Part shown: piece by piece, positions 35,801 to 45,700 of the stretch
Position numbering within the stretch: position 1 is the first letter of the stretch
Layout of the letters: the number at the start of each line of letters is the position of its first letter
Position numbers and translations under genes: made by a program
Assembly: GCA_025210515.1 (NCBI GenBank)
Contig: JAOARM010000041.1
Span: 1 to 64,000 of the forward strand
Length of the DNA stretch: 64,000 nt
Origin: Vallitalea sp.
GTDB lineage: Bacteria > Bacillota > Clostridia > Lachnospirales > Vallitaleaceae
Reading direction: 5' to 3'
The notes under the pieces: generated by a model
The model's input: only the letters and a program-made list of their open reading frames with translations
Told to the model about the DNA's origin: nothing
Database searches by the model: none

Positions 35801-36769
35801 AATGTAGAACATAAGAAATCAAGAGCTATAACTCTTAACAATACTAAGAAAAAAATAAAAGATACAGAATTAAGAAGTAAAATTACTCTAAAACCAACTA
35901 TTAATCCACTTAGTAATCAACATATAAATGAACAAGAAAATATAAAAGATAATATAACTACGTTACATAATAAGGAAACTTCTAATAAACTATACAACGA
36001 TATAGTTAATGATATAAAGCAATCTGTATGTAAGCTTGTTCAAATATCTGATAATACTATTGATGAGAAAGATATATTTAAAGAATTAGGTGTTGATTCC
36101 ATTAGTGGTATAGAGCTTATTAGGGCATTAAATCATAAATATAATACTTCATTAAGTACAATTGCTCTATATAGTTACCCAACTATTTCAGAATTAGCTT
36201 CACATTTAGTAAATGAATTAAGTAATTCATCTAAAAATGAAGAAAAAAAAGTTGAGTTGGCAAAAGAGGGTACTAGATTACAATCTTTTGCAGGAGCAAG
36301 AATTGATTTAGTACATAATAATAATAAAAACTCAGTAATAAATCAGAAGCAAAAAGTATCTGAAAAATCAGAGCATACAATACAGTACATGGAAAAACAT
36401 ATAGCTACAATAGTAGGTAAAATAGTAGATAAAAAACCTAAAGAAATAAATAAATCATTAGCATTTAGGGATATGGGTATTGATTCTATAAGTGGCATTG
36501 AAATTATTAGAGATATTAATAGGGAATTAGGTATCTCAATGGATACAATCACGCTATATAATTACTCAACTATAACAAAACTAGTAGAACATATAGTAAA
36601 AAATTATCCCCAAATAAACATAAGAGATACAGATAATAATACTAAACTAATTAATACACAAGATAATATAATTCATAATGATGAAGATAGCTCATTAGAT
36701 GAATTATTGTTCAAACTCTATAACCAGGAAGTATCTATTGATGATGTAACAGAGGTATGGGGGGACTAA
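23867..36769 (+). CDS. Trans-AT polyketide synthase 1 (modules 1 to 3)
   Basis: The 4,300-residue protein starts at ATG after GAGGTGAG. Domains by approximate residue: KS1 3-432 (Cys172, His307, His347); degenerate AT 515-850; DH 930-1185; KR 1190-1640; ACP 1655-1740 (Ser1699); KS2 1787-2225 (Cys1957) with an inserted Ser-less ACP-like fold 2275-2350; KR 2490-2950; ACP 2978-3058 (Ser3016); KS3 3080-3520 (Cys3252); ECH 3715-3962; tandem ACPs (Ser4078, Ser4207). A short acidic helix at the C-terminus (LDELLFKLYNQEVSIDDV) should dock to the N-terminal helices of the next protein. No active AT is present, which with the trans AT gene upstream defines a trans-AT PKS. No loading domain precedes KS1, so the starter unit is unknown or loaded from another protein. 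Confidence 0.95.
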   Translation: MSDIAIVGLSCRFPEAENENIYWENLKNGVNSIQEVTKDRWDTHLCYNNDRSINNKSVSKWCGQLKDIDLFDNHFFNISPKEAKAMDPQQRLLLEEVWHCIENSGISLSTLQNKITAVYTAYFNIDYGLTKDMDINPVDRFTCIGTNASVLANRISYTFDFTGISMPINVACGSSGLAIHEAYRALAAKECDYAIVSGVNIISNEWHNIAFSKSRMLSEDGQCKTFDANANGYVPGEGVAAIILQRVEDAEDNNLNIYGLVKGVAVNHCGKSKSITAPKLQRQKDMLIHAYQSSNVNPETVSYIETHGTGTNLGDPIEIEALTQAFNKFTNKNQFCQVGSVKTNIGHLEGAAGLAGVIKVLLMMQYKMIPPSININQVNPIIEFENTPFTIATKLMPWKSPQKNIPLRAGVSSFGYSGTNTHVILEAYENKNVDISSADLEEKYLFNLSAKSEESLKASINNWIAFFNREEKSKLSLHDIEKNLLLGREDYNYRVGTVIENINDAKNYLLENPRIFRTQKTEKIFLVIGNTVWSSYQDVLDFFGDSFVINNTVEELVKTYISYSNKEAFYNNIWNNENKAVFNFIVNYSIYASLITNGLEIATISGVGNGRLVALAISGICEIQDIIYILFNDYSNEKLRLKSPSIQFYDEVTQTTFMPYKFNIPYIEYLLDEKECPLDEETYSYYMNKYINLQNQFTFKKYIEEWEKPFEALYEKSLHEFILEEAQSDTSYSYDKKKLLAVIIVINSYLKLLTKWELSIKKSINNRLLEIHTLIEEELLTKESFLKLIQESEPVDSLINKLNSKLVYDSRKISYKFSEKFYNKISINNSLSWVLEDVESLQAKNFDNYTKIYYLGSQQRIVESQKTLHIPHKGYTLKQLLKELWVHGTHIKWNKLYKDLEYKKLQLPNYAFQRKSFWFTKKIDTKEDNKIISNKNIYIKDHVINNTTIVPGAFYIHHVYEKIQKQSNSHLILKEVTMKKAQQLGEHSIIDLDTHFEEDRFSLKTVDGELCTGKIHHAHESLRGKSYEIDKLKNTMIKENIDVYTMLKELGYGYGDSLRVIESIYQNNEESIFYLKQHTQDNSIVNTALLDGIFQCGIVLAKQQGLCNSNKMFIPFIIQHIEFNNKLQDQCYVIINNEQVILKQDNLSTTLEIYDKDGKLLGSIELIYKNVDKDFIYKQSNKALLYAPSWIEDKGEKRTEESNSRGLIIFGNNNDEIDNWIRTFKDKYDAYYFIQKGLTYEVLSDYKYQVRLNEEHDFIKVFQLISTQQSYTGIDILYNWSNDKSEIIDSYIVEDNIQGFFHMIKGCIANKVIDNTHILALTTNTQKIHPTDKVDGYQYSGLVGLAKSIRQEHTRLKIKLVDMELQPLDFSNRALIKDEFSNSFIHTSIGYRQGKRYIESIKPILIDEESNINYLRENGVYVVVGGTKGIGNKIARMFVGQKNVKVIAIGRSYSIIQQDNNLEGIDYFACNIANSKQVNNTMKLIKEKYGAIHGIINCAGVLEDKLFIKKNWDSFTKVLAPKVKGTLNLHKYSLDQPLDFFVVTSSVVSIIGNMGQGDYATGNSFLDSFINYRQSQGFSGLSLSLNYTLWSDGGMGNTKEHIERFQEKAGVINSQSGLQAMNQCIIGKVPRVIVAGNRQIEKYFSNNQPDLDREEIKAIQKATPSQVKENIIASLGKILGLSQEDIDDEADLRELGMESVSLIEFGEDLSRLFNLDIDATLLFEYTSVTQIVDYIISKSDMTKIDDSSQIAIKETKEEQVTINEKIVEASTEDIQVEKPINKNINNGDIAVIGMSGQFPMSKDIREFWNHLVNQDDLIKEVPKDRWDYEALFGNPLGEENKSNSNWGGFLDDIRGFDASFFGISPREAELMDPQQRLLLQEVWHTLEDSGYTPSQIQGSKTGVYVGVCNNDYDELVIKHGKRFDAYSSTGLYFSIIANRISYLLDLHGPSVSMDTACSSSLVALHQAILAINNGDCDKAFVGGVNIMATPRRYISFSNGGMLSNQGRCKTFDESADGYVRSEGVGVILVKPLEKAIEDNDNIYGVIKSTMVNHGGFSNSLTAPNPNAQGELLKEAYLRAEIHPDTITYMEAHGTGTSLGDPIEINGIKKAFQDLYKSYHMDMPIDNRCAIGAVKTNVGHMESASGIAGIIKVLLSMKHKTICGNIHMNSQNSKIKLEDTPFYFPRQTQEWKTVRNSENKIVPRRAGISSFGFGGVNAHVVLEEWQGNEKQHRDYEKTDKHLIILSAKNKERLKIYANNIANYLKDSKNKEDKLYSKVLYDEIVSIVASILSIEHSEVIDAISLSELGFDPINFGIFLDKINEKYNMNITALSNNQMNIDELVNIIDKHISSKSNSEDKYMWNYDLSVEKIAYTLQIGREALEERIAFEVSNIDEIISKCEAYGLGYHKEGIYEGFVKKRGRGYIPQKDKINIEGLSNKEIGKLWLQGKIIPWSDLYINIPQKCHLPGYPFANDSYWIVEQEESNIQQYDTTQEVYYYKYNWYEENIELVSKDKYQHINQLAIIYDEESTYNQLVNKIRKNNNNITITPIKIDWEKQDIIDKDILDTLWKKNNKVSNCHILVMISRYDEELSQIVMEKGTYMFRNIFNSIENATYKGKWLMTACVRDNIPFAISLDSLCKSVHNFWQSFPFKIATFTGNVSQQFFIENVYEEIKYQEDNKFIMYKDHKRLVKGIQPLHIDKNIVNYQEGMTYIITGGMGAIGKTVALHLASKCKGKLILVGRSPLNKNKEEVLRKITSLGSEAIYIQGDIAIEEDVKRIIYEGKKRFGSIHCVINTAGVIDSTEFIGKSNSSIKNTLLPKVQGTLLLDKYTREEPIERFIMFSSISSVLGDFGQGDYAMANGFLDGYAAVREQHVQDNKARGYTQVINWPLWKDGGMHFDKSTEALYLQSSGMDYLTNQSGMKAFDNILMTNEKQAMCFVGNQNKINQFLCPNKEKKTKNNNGECTMKEVQEKSKKKIIIDNEKIVNDLVNIVSHILKLDKERIDVNENFGNYGFDSIMLKHFANNIGEQYNIQILPTIFFMHTTIEALSEYLYIEQKEAMIDFYIQEECKEESSSNSYEEDTEGIAIIGIASKFPRANNPHTFYNNLVDDIDCIKEIPRDRWNYEDYYGDINSSKQITNSKWCGFIDDVDKFDAPFFKILPSEAVLIDPQQRLLLQSVWEVIEDAGYTMSSLSDKSVGVFIGAQFADYQEIVTEHGSLSGHATLGNALAMLANRISYQFNFTGPSETIETACSSSLVALNRGIQSLKLGESKVAVVGGVNLALTPTSFIKAAQLGVMSPSGRCRTFDESADGYVKGEGVATVLLKPLSQAIKDKDNIYGIIKGAGVNHGGTANSITSPNSDAQAKLIYKVYQEANISPATISFVETHGTGTELGDPVEIEGLQKAFTKLYNYFGEDVNKSQYCGLGAVKTNIGHLEPAAGIAGLIKVLMSMKYKKLPKNQNFNKQNPYVKLDNTPFYLANETKEWQHMLDEDGKIIPRRAGVSSFGFGGVNAHVILEEYAEHNILEDNSQPHLFVLSARNDEVLINYAKSFINYIEDDKMPKALSSHIAYTLQVGREAMKVRLAIVAQDIYDWSKKLQQYINGNTSIDGLFLGTGKSTNSIIDEEVSRLIHERDLIELGSLWASGQDIPWKKLYQANQLQKVSLPTYPFERKRYWLDNIKHNKEQSKKIERKESNKCDEPTLVNSWIEKAKDYNGDEVQLDIIENSIAIIRMQDRKNKNMFSENLVKAILKTFENVKANENIKAIVVTGYENIFCMGATQGSLENISSMKEKCSDASFVYNTIAKCPVPVISAMQGYAFGGGLIFGLFADVIVGTLEGGYSANFTQYGFTPGVGSTYILKEKLGTSLANEMMYTADVFTGEELQRRGANIRFAKGDKVLQEAINIARVMVKKPTTTIKVLKQELGSRVLDVLPQYIESEVRMHEETFNNIDVNHLIKKFFRKENTEENIKEHRDLKVNNVEHKKSRAITLNNTKKKIKDTELRSKITLKPTINPLSNQHINEQENIKDNITTLHNKETSNKLYNDIVNDIKQSVCKLVQISDNTIDEKDIFKELGVDSISGIELIRALNHKYNTSLSTIALYSYPTISELASHLVNELSNSSKNEEKKVELAKEGTRLQSFAGARIDLVHNNNKNSVINQKQKVSEKSEHTIQYMEKHIATIVGKIVDKKPKEINKSLAFRDMGIDSISGIEIIRDINRELGISMDTITLYNYSTITKLVEHIVKNYPQINIRDTDNNTKLINTQDNIIHNDEDSSLDELLFKLYNQEVSIDDVTEVWGD
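23873..29090 (+). other. PKS module 1: KS-(degenerate AT)-DH-KR-ACP
   Basis: KS1 is catalytically complete (VACGSSG, THGTGT, GHLEGAAG). The following region has the position and length of an AT plus a post-AT linker (LPNYAFQRKSFWF), but the nucleophile motif reads GVGNGR (residues 606 to 611). DH1 has His942 in DHVINNTTIVPG (Gly of HxxxGxxxxP is Asn) and Asp in LLDGIFQ. KR1 has GGTKGIG and the Ser/Tyr pair. Predicted output is an alpha,beta-unsaturated C2 unit. Confidence 0.75.
29227..33040 (+). other. PKS module 2: KS-(Ser-less ACP-like insert)-KR-ACP
   Basis: KS2 has DTACSSS and HGTGT. An ACP-like fold with GFDPIN (Pro2310 at the serine position) is inserted in the KS-flanking linker. KR2 has GGMGAIG, FSSISS and GDYAMAN, so it should be active. 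No DH follows, so a beta-hydroxyl is predicted. Confidence 0.8.
33108..36610 (+). other. PKS module 3: KS-ECH-ACP-ACP, first beta-branching module
   Basis: KS3 (ETACSSS) is followed directly by an ECH2-like domain with FCMGATQ, MQGYAFGGGLIFGL, YGFTPGVGSTYILKEK and a C-terminal MHEETF, then two ACPs with GVDSIS and GIDSIS. Tandem ACPs next to an ECH2 domain are the usual mark of a module modified by the HCS cassette. Confidence 0.85.
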
Positions 36770-36771
36770 TT

Positions 36772-39700
36772 ATGAGTCAGATAAATATACTAAGAAATGA
36801 AATTTTACAGCTTGTAAAGAAAAGAATAATTTCGCCAGAAGAAGGAAAACGACGTCTAAAAGAACTAAATAGTAATATTAGTAACATACAAGATACAGAA
36901 AAAATAACCTCAGTAAAACAAGAAGGAATAGCCATTATTGGAATATCAGGGCGTTTTCCGGGAGCTGATTATCTATGGGAATACTGGGATAATCTAAAAG
37001 AAGGTAAAGACCATGTAAAAGAAATCCATAATGAAAGATGGATTATGGATAATTATTATTGTGAGGATATTAAGAAAGCAGGCAAAACTTATAGTAAATT
37101 TAGTGGTTTACTCTCTAATATTTATAATTTTGATCCTTCATTTTTTAATATTACACCTAGAGAAAGTGAATTAATGGATCCACAACAAAGAATTGTTTTA
37201 CAGGAATCATGGAAAGCAATTGTTAATGGTGGCTATACAACTCAAGAATTAGATGGTGCCAATTGTGGAGTTTTCATAGGTGTAAGACAAGGAGATTATG
37301 CAAATATAGTCAAACAAGAAAAACCAAATATTAATCCACAGTATCTTACAGGTGGTAGTGCGGCAATGATTCCATCAAGGATTGCTTACTACTTAAATCT
37401 CATGGGACCTAGTATAGCAATAGATACAGCTTGTTCATCTTCTATGATAGCAATATTACAAGCTTGTGATAGTATTTCTAATGGGAATTGTGAAATGGCA
37501 TTAGCAGGAGGGGCATGTGTATATGCAACTCCAGAAATGCACATTTCCACAAGCAAAGGTGGAATGCTATCAAGAACTGGAAAATGTAGATCTTTTGATG
37601 ATGATGCTGATGGATTTGTACTTAGTGAAGGTGCAGGTATTGTACTATTAAAATCTCTTGATAAAGCAATAGAAGATAAAGACTACATATATGGTGTAAT
37701 TAAGGGATGGGGAGCTAATCAAGATGGTAAAACTAATGGAATTACCGCCCCAAGTTCTTCTGCACAATATGACTTAGAAACTAATGTATATAATAAGTAT
37801 AATATTAACCCTGCCTCTATTAGCTATGTGGAAGCTCACGGTACGGGAACAAAGCTTGGTGATCCTATTGAATTAGAGGCATTAACTAAAGCATTTTCAA
37901 CATATACTAAGGAAAAACAATACTGTGCAATAGGTTCTGTAAAATCCAATATTGGACATACTCTTGCAGCTTCTGGTGTTGCAAGTTTAATAAAAGTAAT
38001 CCTTTGCATGCAGAATAAAGAATTAGTACCATCAATTCATGTAAACAAGGAAAATAGCCATATTGATTTTGCTAATAGTCCATTTTATGTTATTAATGAA
38101 CATACTAATTGGAATCCTATAGAAGGTTATAAACGACGTGCAGCAATTAGTTCTTTTGGATTAAGTGGTACGAATGGTCATCTTGTTATAGAAGAATATA
38201 ATAATAAGAAAGTAAATGTTAATGAAAACTCATTTTATATTTGCCCTATATCTGCAAAATCAAAAAAGGCATTAGATGAATCCATTAAGAGCTTTGCCTT
38301 ATGGTTACAACATAATAAATCTAATGTGGATATTGAAGATATTGCATATACTATGGGAATATGCAGAGATCATTTCAAGTACCGTTGTTGCTTAATAGTA
38401 AAAGACATAGTGGAACTTGAGTATAAATTAGATGAATTAATGAAAGGACAACCTTCCCTATTAAGAGATACATCAAAAACTCCAAATATGCTAATAGAGC
38501 TTGCTCAATATTATGTAGCTGGTAATGATGCAGATTTTACTAATCTATATACATCAGGACAGAAAATACCTATTGAATCTGTTGGTTTTGATGAGAAGGT
38601 ATATAAAGTAACTTCTAAAATGACAGAAAATAGAATAGAAAATATATCAACTCTATCTGACACTATATTCAAATTTACATTATATAAAAATGATTATTAT
38701 ATAAAAGATCATATTATTAATGGTGTACCTATTGTACCTGGTGTAGTGCAGCTAGATTTAGCAAAGATTGCAGGTAATCTTGGAATAGGAAATAATGTAA
38801 CAGAAATTAAAGATGTGAAGTGGATATCACCAATTATATTAGAAGAATCTTCAATTGATATAGAAGTAGCACTTAATAAAACGGATACAGGAATTGCATT
38901 TACACTACGTTCTAAGTTAAATGAAGACTATCAGATTCATAGTAAAGGAATCATGAACTGTTCTGAAGAAGTAAAAGATACTAGAGTTAAAATTGAAGAT
39001 ATTAAAAATCGTCTAATAGAGAAGAAACAAAGTTTTGAAATATATAATCTATATAATCGTATGGGAATTAGTTATGGTGATAGTATGAAGACCATAGATA
39101 TAATTGATTATAATGAGTATGAGGCGTTAGCTAAATTAACACTTAAAGCATCAGAAGAAGATGTAGTTATAGATCATACTATTAATCCTGCAATTATGGA
39201 CGGTGTAATTCAATCGGTAATAGGATTTAGAGAAATATACGAATTAGAAGATAGAAGAACCTATGTACCGTCTTCTATAGGTACTATAGAAATATATAAT
39301 AAATTACCTAATAAAGGTTATGTACATATTACAAAAAAACAAAATAATTTAGAGAGAAAAGTTTTTAATATAAATTTATTAGATCATAATGGAAAAGTTA
39401 TTGTTCATATAGAAGATTATACTATTAGCCCTTTTAATAAAGGTCAAATATCTAATAACAAACAATATGATACTCTATACTTTGAACCTAGTTGGAAGCA
39501 ACAAGAACTTCCTATAAATAACTCTCAACAAGATAAATGTCTTATAATTATTCAAGATAAACCATCTTATACAATGGATATACATAAGTATAATATGAAG
39601 GCTGTATACCATATTATATTTGGATATGGATATGGAAAAATAGCAGATAACATGTATATGATTAATCCAGAAAGACAAGAGGATTATCAAGAAGTTTTTG

Positions 39701-42700
39701 AAGAATTAAGAAAAAAAGATATTTCAATGGAAAATATTCTTTTTGCTAATCAGCAAGTTGAACAGATCGAAAATATAACTACTAATAATAGTCAATTACC
39801 TGTACAATTACTAGTTCTTATTAAAGCACTAACTAATATAAAAGGTAATACTAATATGAGATTACTCTATAATTATATTGTAGGGGAAGATATAACAAGA
39901 CCTGAGTATGGTGCTATTGCTGGATTATTTAGAACAGTACATATTGAAAACCCTAATATACATTGTAAATTAATTGCTACTAATCAATCTATTGAGGATA
40001 ATGAGCAAAAGCAAATATTACTTAATGAATTATTTTCTAATGTAGATGACGCTGTAGATATACATTATGACAAAAATAGTACAAGATGGATAAGAGTTTT
40101 TAAAGAATATTTAGCACATAAGGAAAATACATTACTTGTTAACAAAGGCGTATACATTATAACAGGTGGTACAGGAGGGCTTGGAATCATAATGGCGAAT
40201 TATCTACTAAGTCATTATAACGCTCATGTCATCTTAGTAGGTCGTTCTTCTTATGAATCAATTGAACATAAAATACAACCCCTTAAACACATAGGAGGAT
40301 ATATTGATTATTATTCTTGTAATATATCAGTAGATGATGAAGTACAACGATTAAAACAATATGTTCTTAGTAAATACAATAAGGTAGATGGAATTATTCA
40401 TAGTGCTGGAGTCATTAATGATCAGTTTATTATTAACAAAACTATAGATGATTTTCAGAAGGTGATACAACCCAAAAAATACGGTGTTCTTAATTTAGAT
40501 AGTGTGTTTGCTGATGTAAATCTTACTTTTTTTGCAATGTTTTCTGCAATGGCATCGGTTATAGGTAATGTAGGACAAAGCGATTATGCATATGCAAATA
40601 ACTTCATTGATTTGTTTTCAATAAAAAGAAACACATTAGTAAAAGAGGGCAAACGAAAAGGCAAAACTATTTCTATTAATTGGCCATTATGGGATTCAAA
40701 AGGAATGACAGTAGATTCTAATACAGAAACAATGTTGTATAAAAAATATGGTATGAAGAAACTAACTGGAGAAATAGGTGTAGAAGCTTTTGAAAAAGTG
40801 CTAAGTAGTAATAGAGACCAATTAGCAGTAATATATGGTAACGTTAGAAATATTAGAAATTATTTTACAGAATATAATAGAGCAGATCAATTACCAATTG
40901 CATCTACAAACTATATACAAGAAAATGTTCATATAGTAGAAGAAACTAACGTCATAACTAAAGCAAGTGAGCAAGACCTACGAGACTATATAATAGAATA
41001 TTTAAAAGATATTTTCTCAGATGTTATTAAGTTAGATAAAGATCTAATAGGAGAAAACAAGACTTTTGAAGAATTAGGCATTGATTCATTAATTATTGTA
41101 AATATCAATTGGGCATTAGAAGAAACATTCGGTAATATTAGTAAAACTTTATTATTTGAATATAAAACTATTGGTGAGTTATCAACTTACTTCATGAATA
41201 ATTACAAACATATATTACAGAATAATTTTGAAAATACACAACCTATAAAGGAAAAGAAACAAATAAGAGTTGAAAAGAAGGGGTGCAATAATAAAATAGT
41301 ACAACCTAGTATAGATAAAAAAATACATAACATAGAAGAAGTGATAAGAAGCAATAATGAAGATATTGCTATTATTGGTTTAAGTGGAAAATATCCTATG
41401 GCAGAAGATGTTGATACTTTTTTTGATAATCTATCAAGTGGAAAAGATTGTATTGAAGAAATACCTTCTAACCGTTGGAAAATTGAAGAATTTTATAATG
41501 AAGACAAAGAGGCTTTGGGAAGTAGTTATAGTAAATGGGGAGGATTTATAGACGGAGTAGATTTATTTGATCCTCTATTTTTTAACATAGCTCCAAAAGA
41601 AGCTGAGCTTATGGATCCACAGGAGCGTCTGTTTTTAATTGAAAGTTATAAAGCAATTCAAGATGCAGGATATAATAGAGAATCGTTAACTGATTACAAA
41701 GTAGGTGTATATGCATCAGCTATGTATAGCCATTATCAACTATTAGGACTAGATAAACAATATAAAGGTAGTACACAAGCTATTAATACATCATTCTCAT
41801 CAATAGCTAATCGTGTTTCTTATTACTATGATTTTAGAGGTCCTAGCATGACTATTGATACAATGTGTTCTTCTGCACTTACATCTATACACCTTGCATG
41901 TGATAGTATACGAAATGGATCATGTGAGATGGCATTAGCAGGAGCTGTTAATCTAAGCCTTCACCCTAATAAATATCTTGTTCTAAGTCAAGGTAAGTTC
42001 ATGTCTACTCATGGTAAATGTAAAAGCTTTGGTGAGGGAGGAGATGGCTATGTACCGGGAGAAGGAGTTGGGGTAGTTATCCTCAAATCACACAGAAAAG
42101 CCATACAAGACAAAGATCAAATATATGGAGTGATTAAAGGTTCAGGGCTTAATCATGGAGGTAGAACCAATGGCTATAGTGTTCCAAATCCTAATGAACA
42201 AGGGCAGCTTATTAAAGAGGTATTAGAAAAAAATCAGATACCTAAAGAATCTATAACATATATTGAAACTCATGGAACAGGTACATCACTTGGTGATCCT
42301 ATAGAAATATCTGGGCTTGAAAAAGCATTTGGTACATCTAATAATGGTACGAAAACTTGTGCTTTAGGTTCAGTGAAATCTAATATTGGTCACTTAGAAG
42401 CGGCGGCAGGAATGGCAAGTGTTACGAAAGTGCTTATGCAAATGAAACATAAGAAATTAGTACCTTCCCTGCATTCAACTACATTAAATCCTAATATTAA
42501 TTTGGATAATCTTCCATTCTATGTCCAACAAAAATATTCAGATTGGAATAAGCTTGTTAATGAACATAGTAAAGAAGAAAAATTTTATCCAAGACGTGCA
42601 GGCATAAGTGCTTTTGGAGCTGGTGGTTCTAATGGACACCTTATAATAGAAGAGGCTCCTAATAGGACAAAATTACCAAAACCAAATCAACAGCTTATTA

Positions 42701-45700
42701 TACTATCAGGTAAAACAGAAGATAAGTTAAAGGCTTATGCAAAGACATTATTTGACTACTTTAATAAAGATATAGAAAGTGCAACAGACTTAACATACAA
42801 CATGGAACATATTGAAAATAACTTAATAGCATATTTCCAAGAAAGATTTCAACATGATGTTCATAAGGTCACTACATTAGATAATATTAATGATTTTGGA
42901 ATGGATACAGTAGATTTATCTATTATAGGTGAAAAAATTAATAGTCAATATTATATACCTATGGATGTTGAAACAATTATTCAACATAAAACAATTGAAG
43001 ATATGGCTAAGTATATTTCTATACAATGTAATAAAACAAGCAAATGTAAAATGTCTGAAAAATTATTATTAGAAGATGTGGCTTATACGTTACAAAGAGG
43101 GCGAGAAGCTTATCCTTATCGTATGGCATTGATTGTATCTAACATGAATGAATTAGTTGAAAAACTTTCAAAATATACATCTTCAGAAGATACAAGTGCA
43201 ATATACTTAGGAAAGCAAGATAATATATTAGAAGATATTAATGTAGATGATCTTCCACATTATATTGATAACAAAGACTTACATGCTTTAGGAACATTAT
43301 GGACAAGTGGGAAAAATATTGACTTTAAATTATTATATCAAGATGAAGAAGCAACTTGTATTTCTTTACCAAGCTATCCTTTATCACTAAAACGTTATTG
43401 GATTAATAGTTTTGAAGAAAAGAATTCTATAATAACAAAATCAGAAATTAAAGTAGCACAAAAAAATAGTAATATAAAAAAATTAAGAACGGAATCGAAT
43501 ATTATGGAAAATAAAGGTGCATTACATTATACAGGAGATGAAGTATCTCTTAAGATTATTGAGAATAATATTGCTATAGTAACATTACAAGATAAGGAAG
43601 GTAAAAACACTTTTTCAGAGCAAGTGATTAATGGTTTAATTGCTAAGTTTCAAGAGATACAAAATAATAAAGAAATAAAAGCAGTTATTGTAACTGGAGA
43701 TGAGCATATATTCTGTATGGGAGGTACGAAACAGCAACTCATTAATATATCTAACAGACAGTCTAAATTCAGTGATGCTCCTTTCCTATATAAAGGTCTT
43801 CTTCAGACTAATGTTCCTGTTATTGCAGCAATGCAAGGACATGCATCTGGTGGAGGTATGCTATTTGGATTATATGCAGATATTGTTATTATGGCAGAAG
43901 AAGCTGTATACAGTGCTGTATTTACCAAATATGGATTTACACCGGGAATGGGAGGAACTTATATACTTAAAGAGAAGTTTGGAGAAAATATTGCTACCGA
44001 AATGATGTTTACAGCAAAGACATATACAGGAGAAGAACTTCAAAAAAGAGGGGCATCAGTTATAATGCGCAAACAAAATGATGTATTAAAAGAAGCTCTT
44101 TCAATAGCAAGACTTCTAGCAGATAAGCCAAGGAAAACACTTAAGGCTCTGAAAAAAGAATTAGCAAGTAGAAAATTAGCGGTACTAGATGAATATATTG
44201 ATATTGAAGAAGCCATGCATCTTGAGACATTTAGTCAAGACATGGTTCAAGATAGAATTAAACATTACTATAGAGCAAAAGAAGAACAACCAAGTAATGT
44301 GCAGGAAATAGCTGCTAGTCAAGAAATAAAAACACATAAATTAAAATCCACGCAGCAGGTAGCAACACAAAAAATACCAAGTAATATAGAATCTGTTAAA
44401 CATAATAATATATCACCTATCCAGTTAGATAAGATTAAAAAGAGATTAGGTGAAATTGTTTGTAAAACGCTCCATCTTGATGAAGGAGATATTAATTTTG
44501 AACTAAGCTTTAGAGAAATAGGCGTAGATTCTATTAGTAGTGTGGAAATTGTAAGAGATGTAAATAAGGATTTTGACATTCATCTTGATGCAGTTATTAT
44601 TTACGATTATCCTACAATATATGATTTTGCAGTGTATATCAAAGAAAGTATGGAACAAAAAGAGTTACCACACAGTGAACAATCATCCAAAATAGGACAA
44701 TCCAATGCTGTTAAATGGGGTATGAAAAAAAATAAAGAAAAAGCTAGAAAGCCAATAGAAAAACACAAAGCTAATAATCTAAAAATTAGTCAAAAAGATA
44801 TTATAAATAAAATTAAGTTAATTACTCAAAATACTTTACATATTGAAAAAGAAGATATAACAGATAATATGAGTTTTAAAGATATGGGAGTAGATTCAAT
44901 TACTAGTGTAGAACTTATTAGAGATATTAATAAAGCCTATTCATTACAGATGGATGCTATTATGACTTATGATTATCCAAATATTAACCTATTATCTTCT
45001 TATGTCTATGAACAATTACAATATGCAGAAAGTATAGTAGAAGATAATAAAATTGATGATATACCACAAACTCCTATAGAAGACATACAAGAGAGTCATA
45101 TTAACAAGACTCAAGATCCTAATACCCAAACTAATAGAAAGTTATCATTAAAAAGTCCAAAAAAGTCTTATAGAGGAATAATTGAAGAAAGTTATATTAC
45201 TGATTATTCCTCATTACATAAGGAAGAATCTAGTAAATCAGTAAAAGAGATTATTAAAGATAATAAGGATAATAAACATAACAAAACTATTGAAGAAACT
45301 TCTTCAAGATTATCGGATATTGCCATTGTTGGGATTGCAGGTAAATTTCCCGGAGCTAATAATGTCAATGAATTTTGGGAGAATTTAAAAAATGGTGTAG
45401 ATAGTGTAACGAAAATTCCATCTAATAGGTGGGATTATAAAGCTTATTTTGATAGTAATCCTCGTACTCCAAATAAAAGCTATTCAACAGTAGGTGGTTT
45501 TTTAGATGATTATGACCAGTTTGATCCTTTGTTTTTTAATATATCACCACTAGAAGCTGAGGCGATGGATCCACAACAGAGATTATTTTTACAAGTGGCT
45601 TGGCAAGGACTTGAAGATGCAGGATATACAATAGAATCTCTATCAGGAAGTAAGTGTGGTGTTTTTGTAGGAGCAGCTCAAAGTGATTATAGTGAATACT

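Noticed and set aside
43700..44005. A 101-codon plus-strand frame inside the ECH region of PKS 2
   Set aside because: It lies in an alternative frame of a clear ECH2-like domain and has no recognisable protein features.
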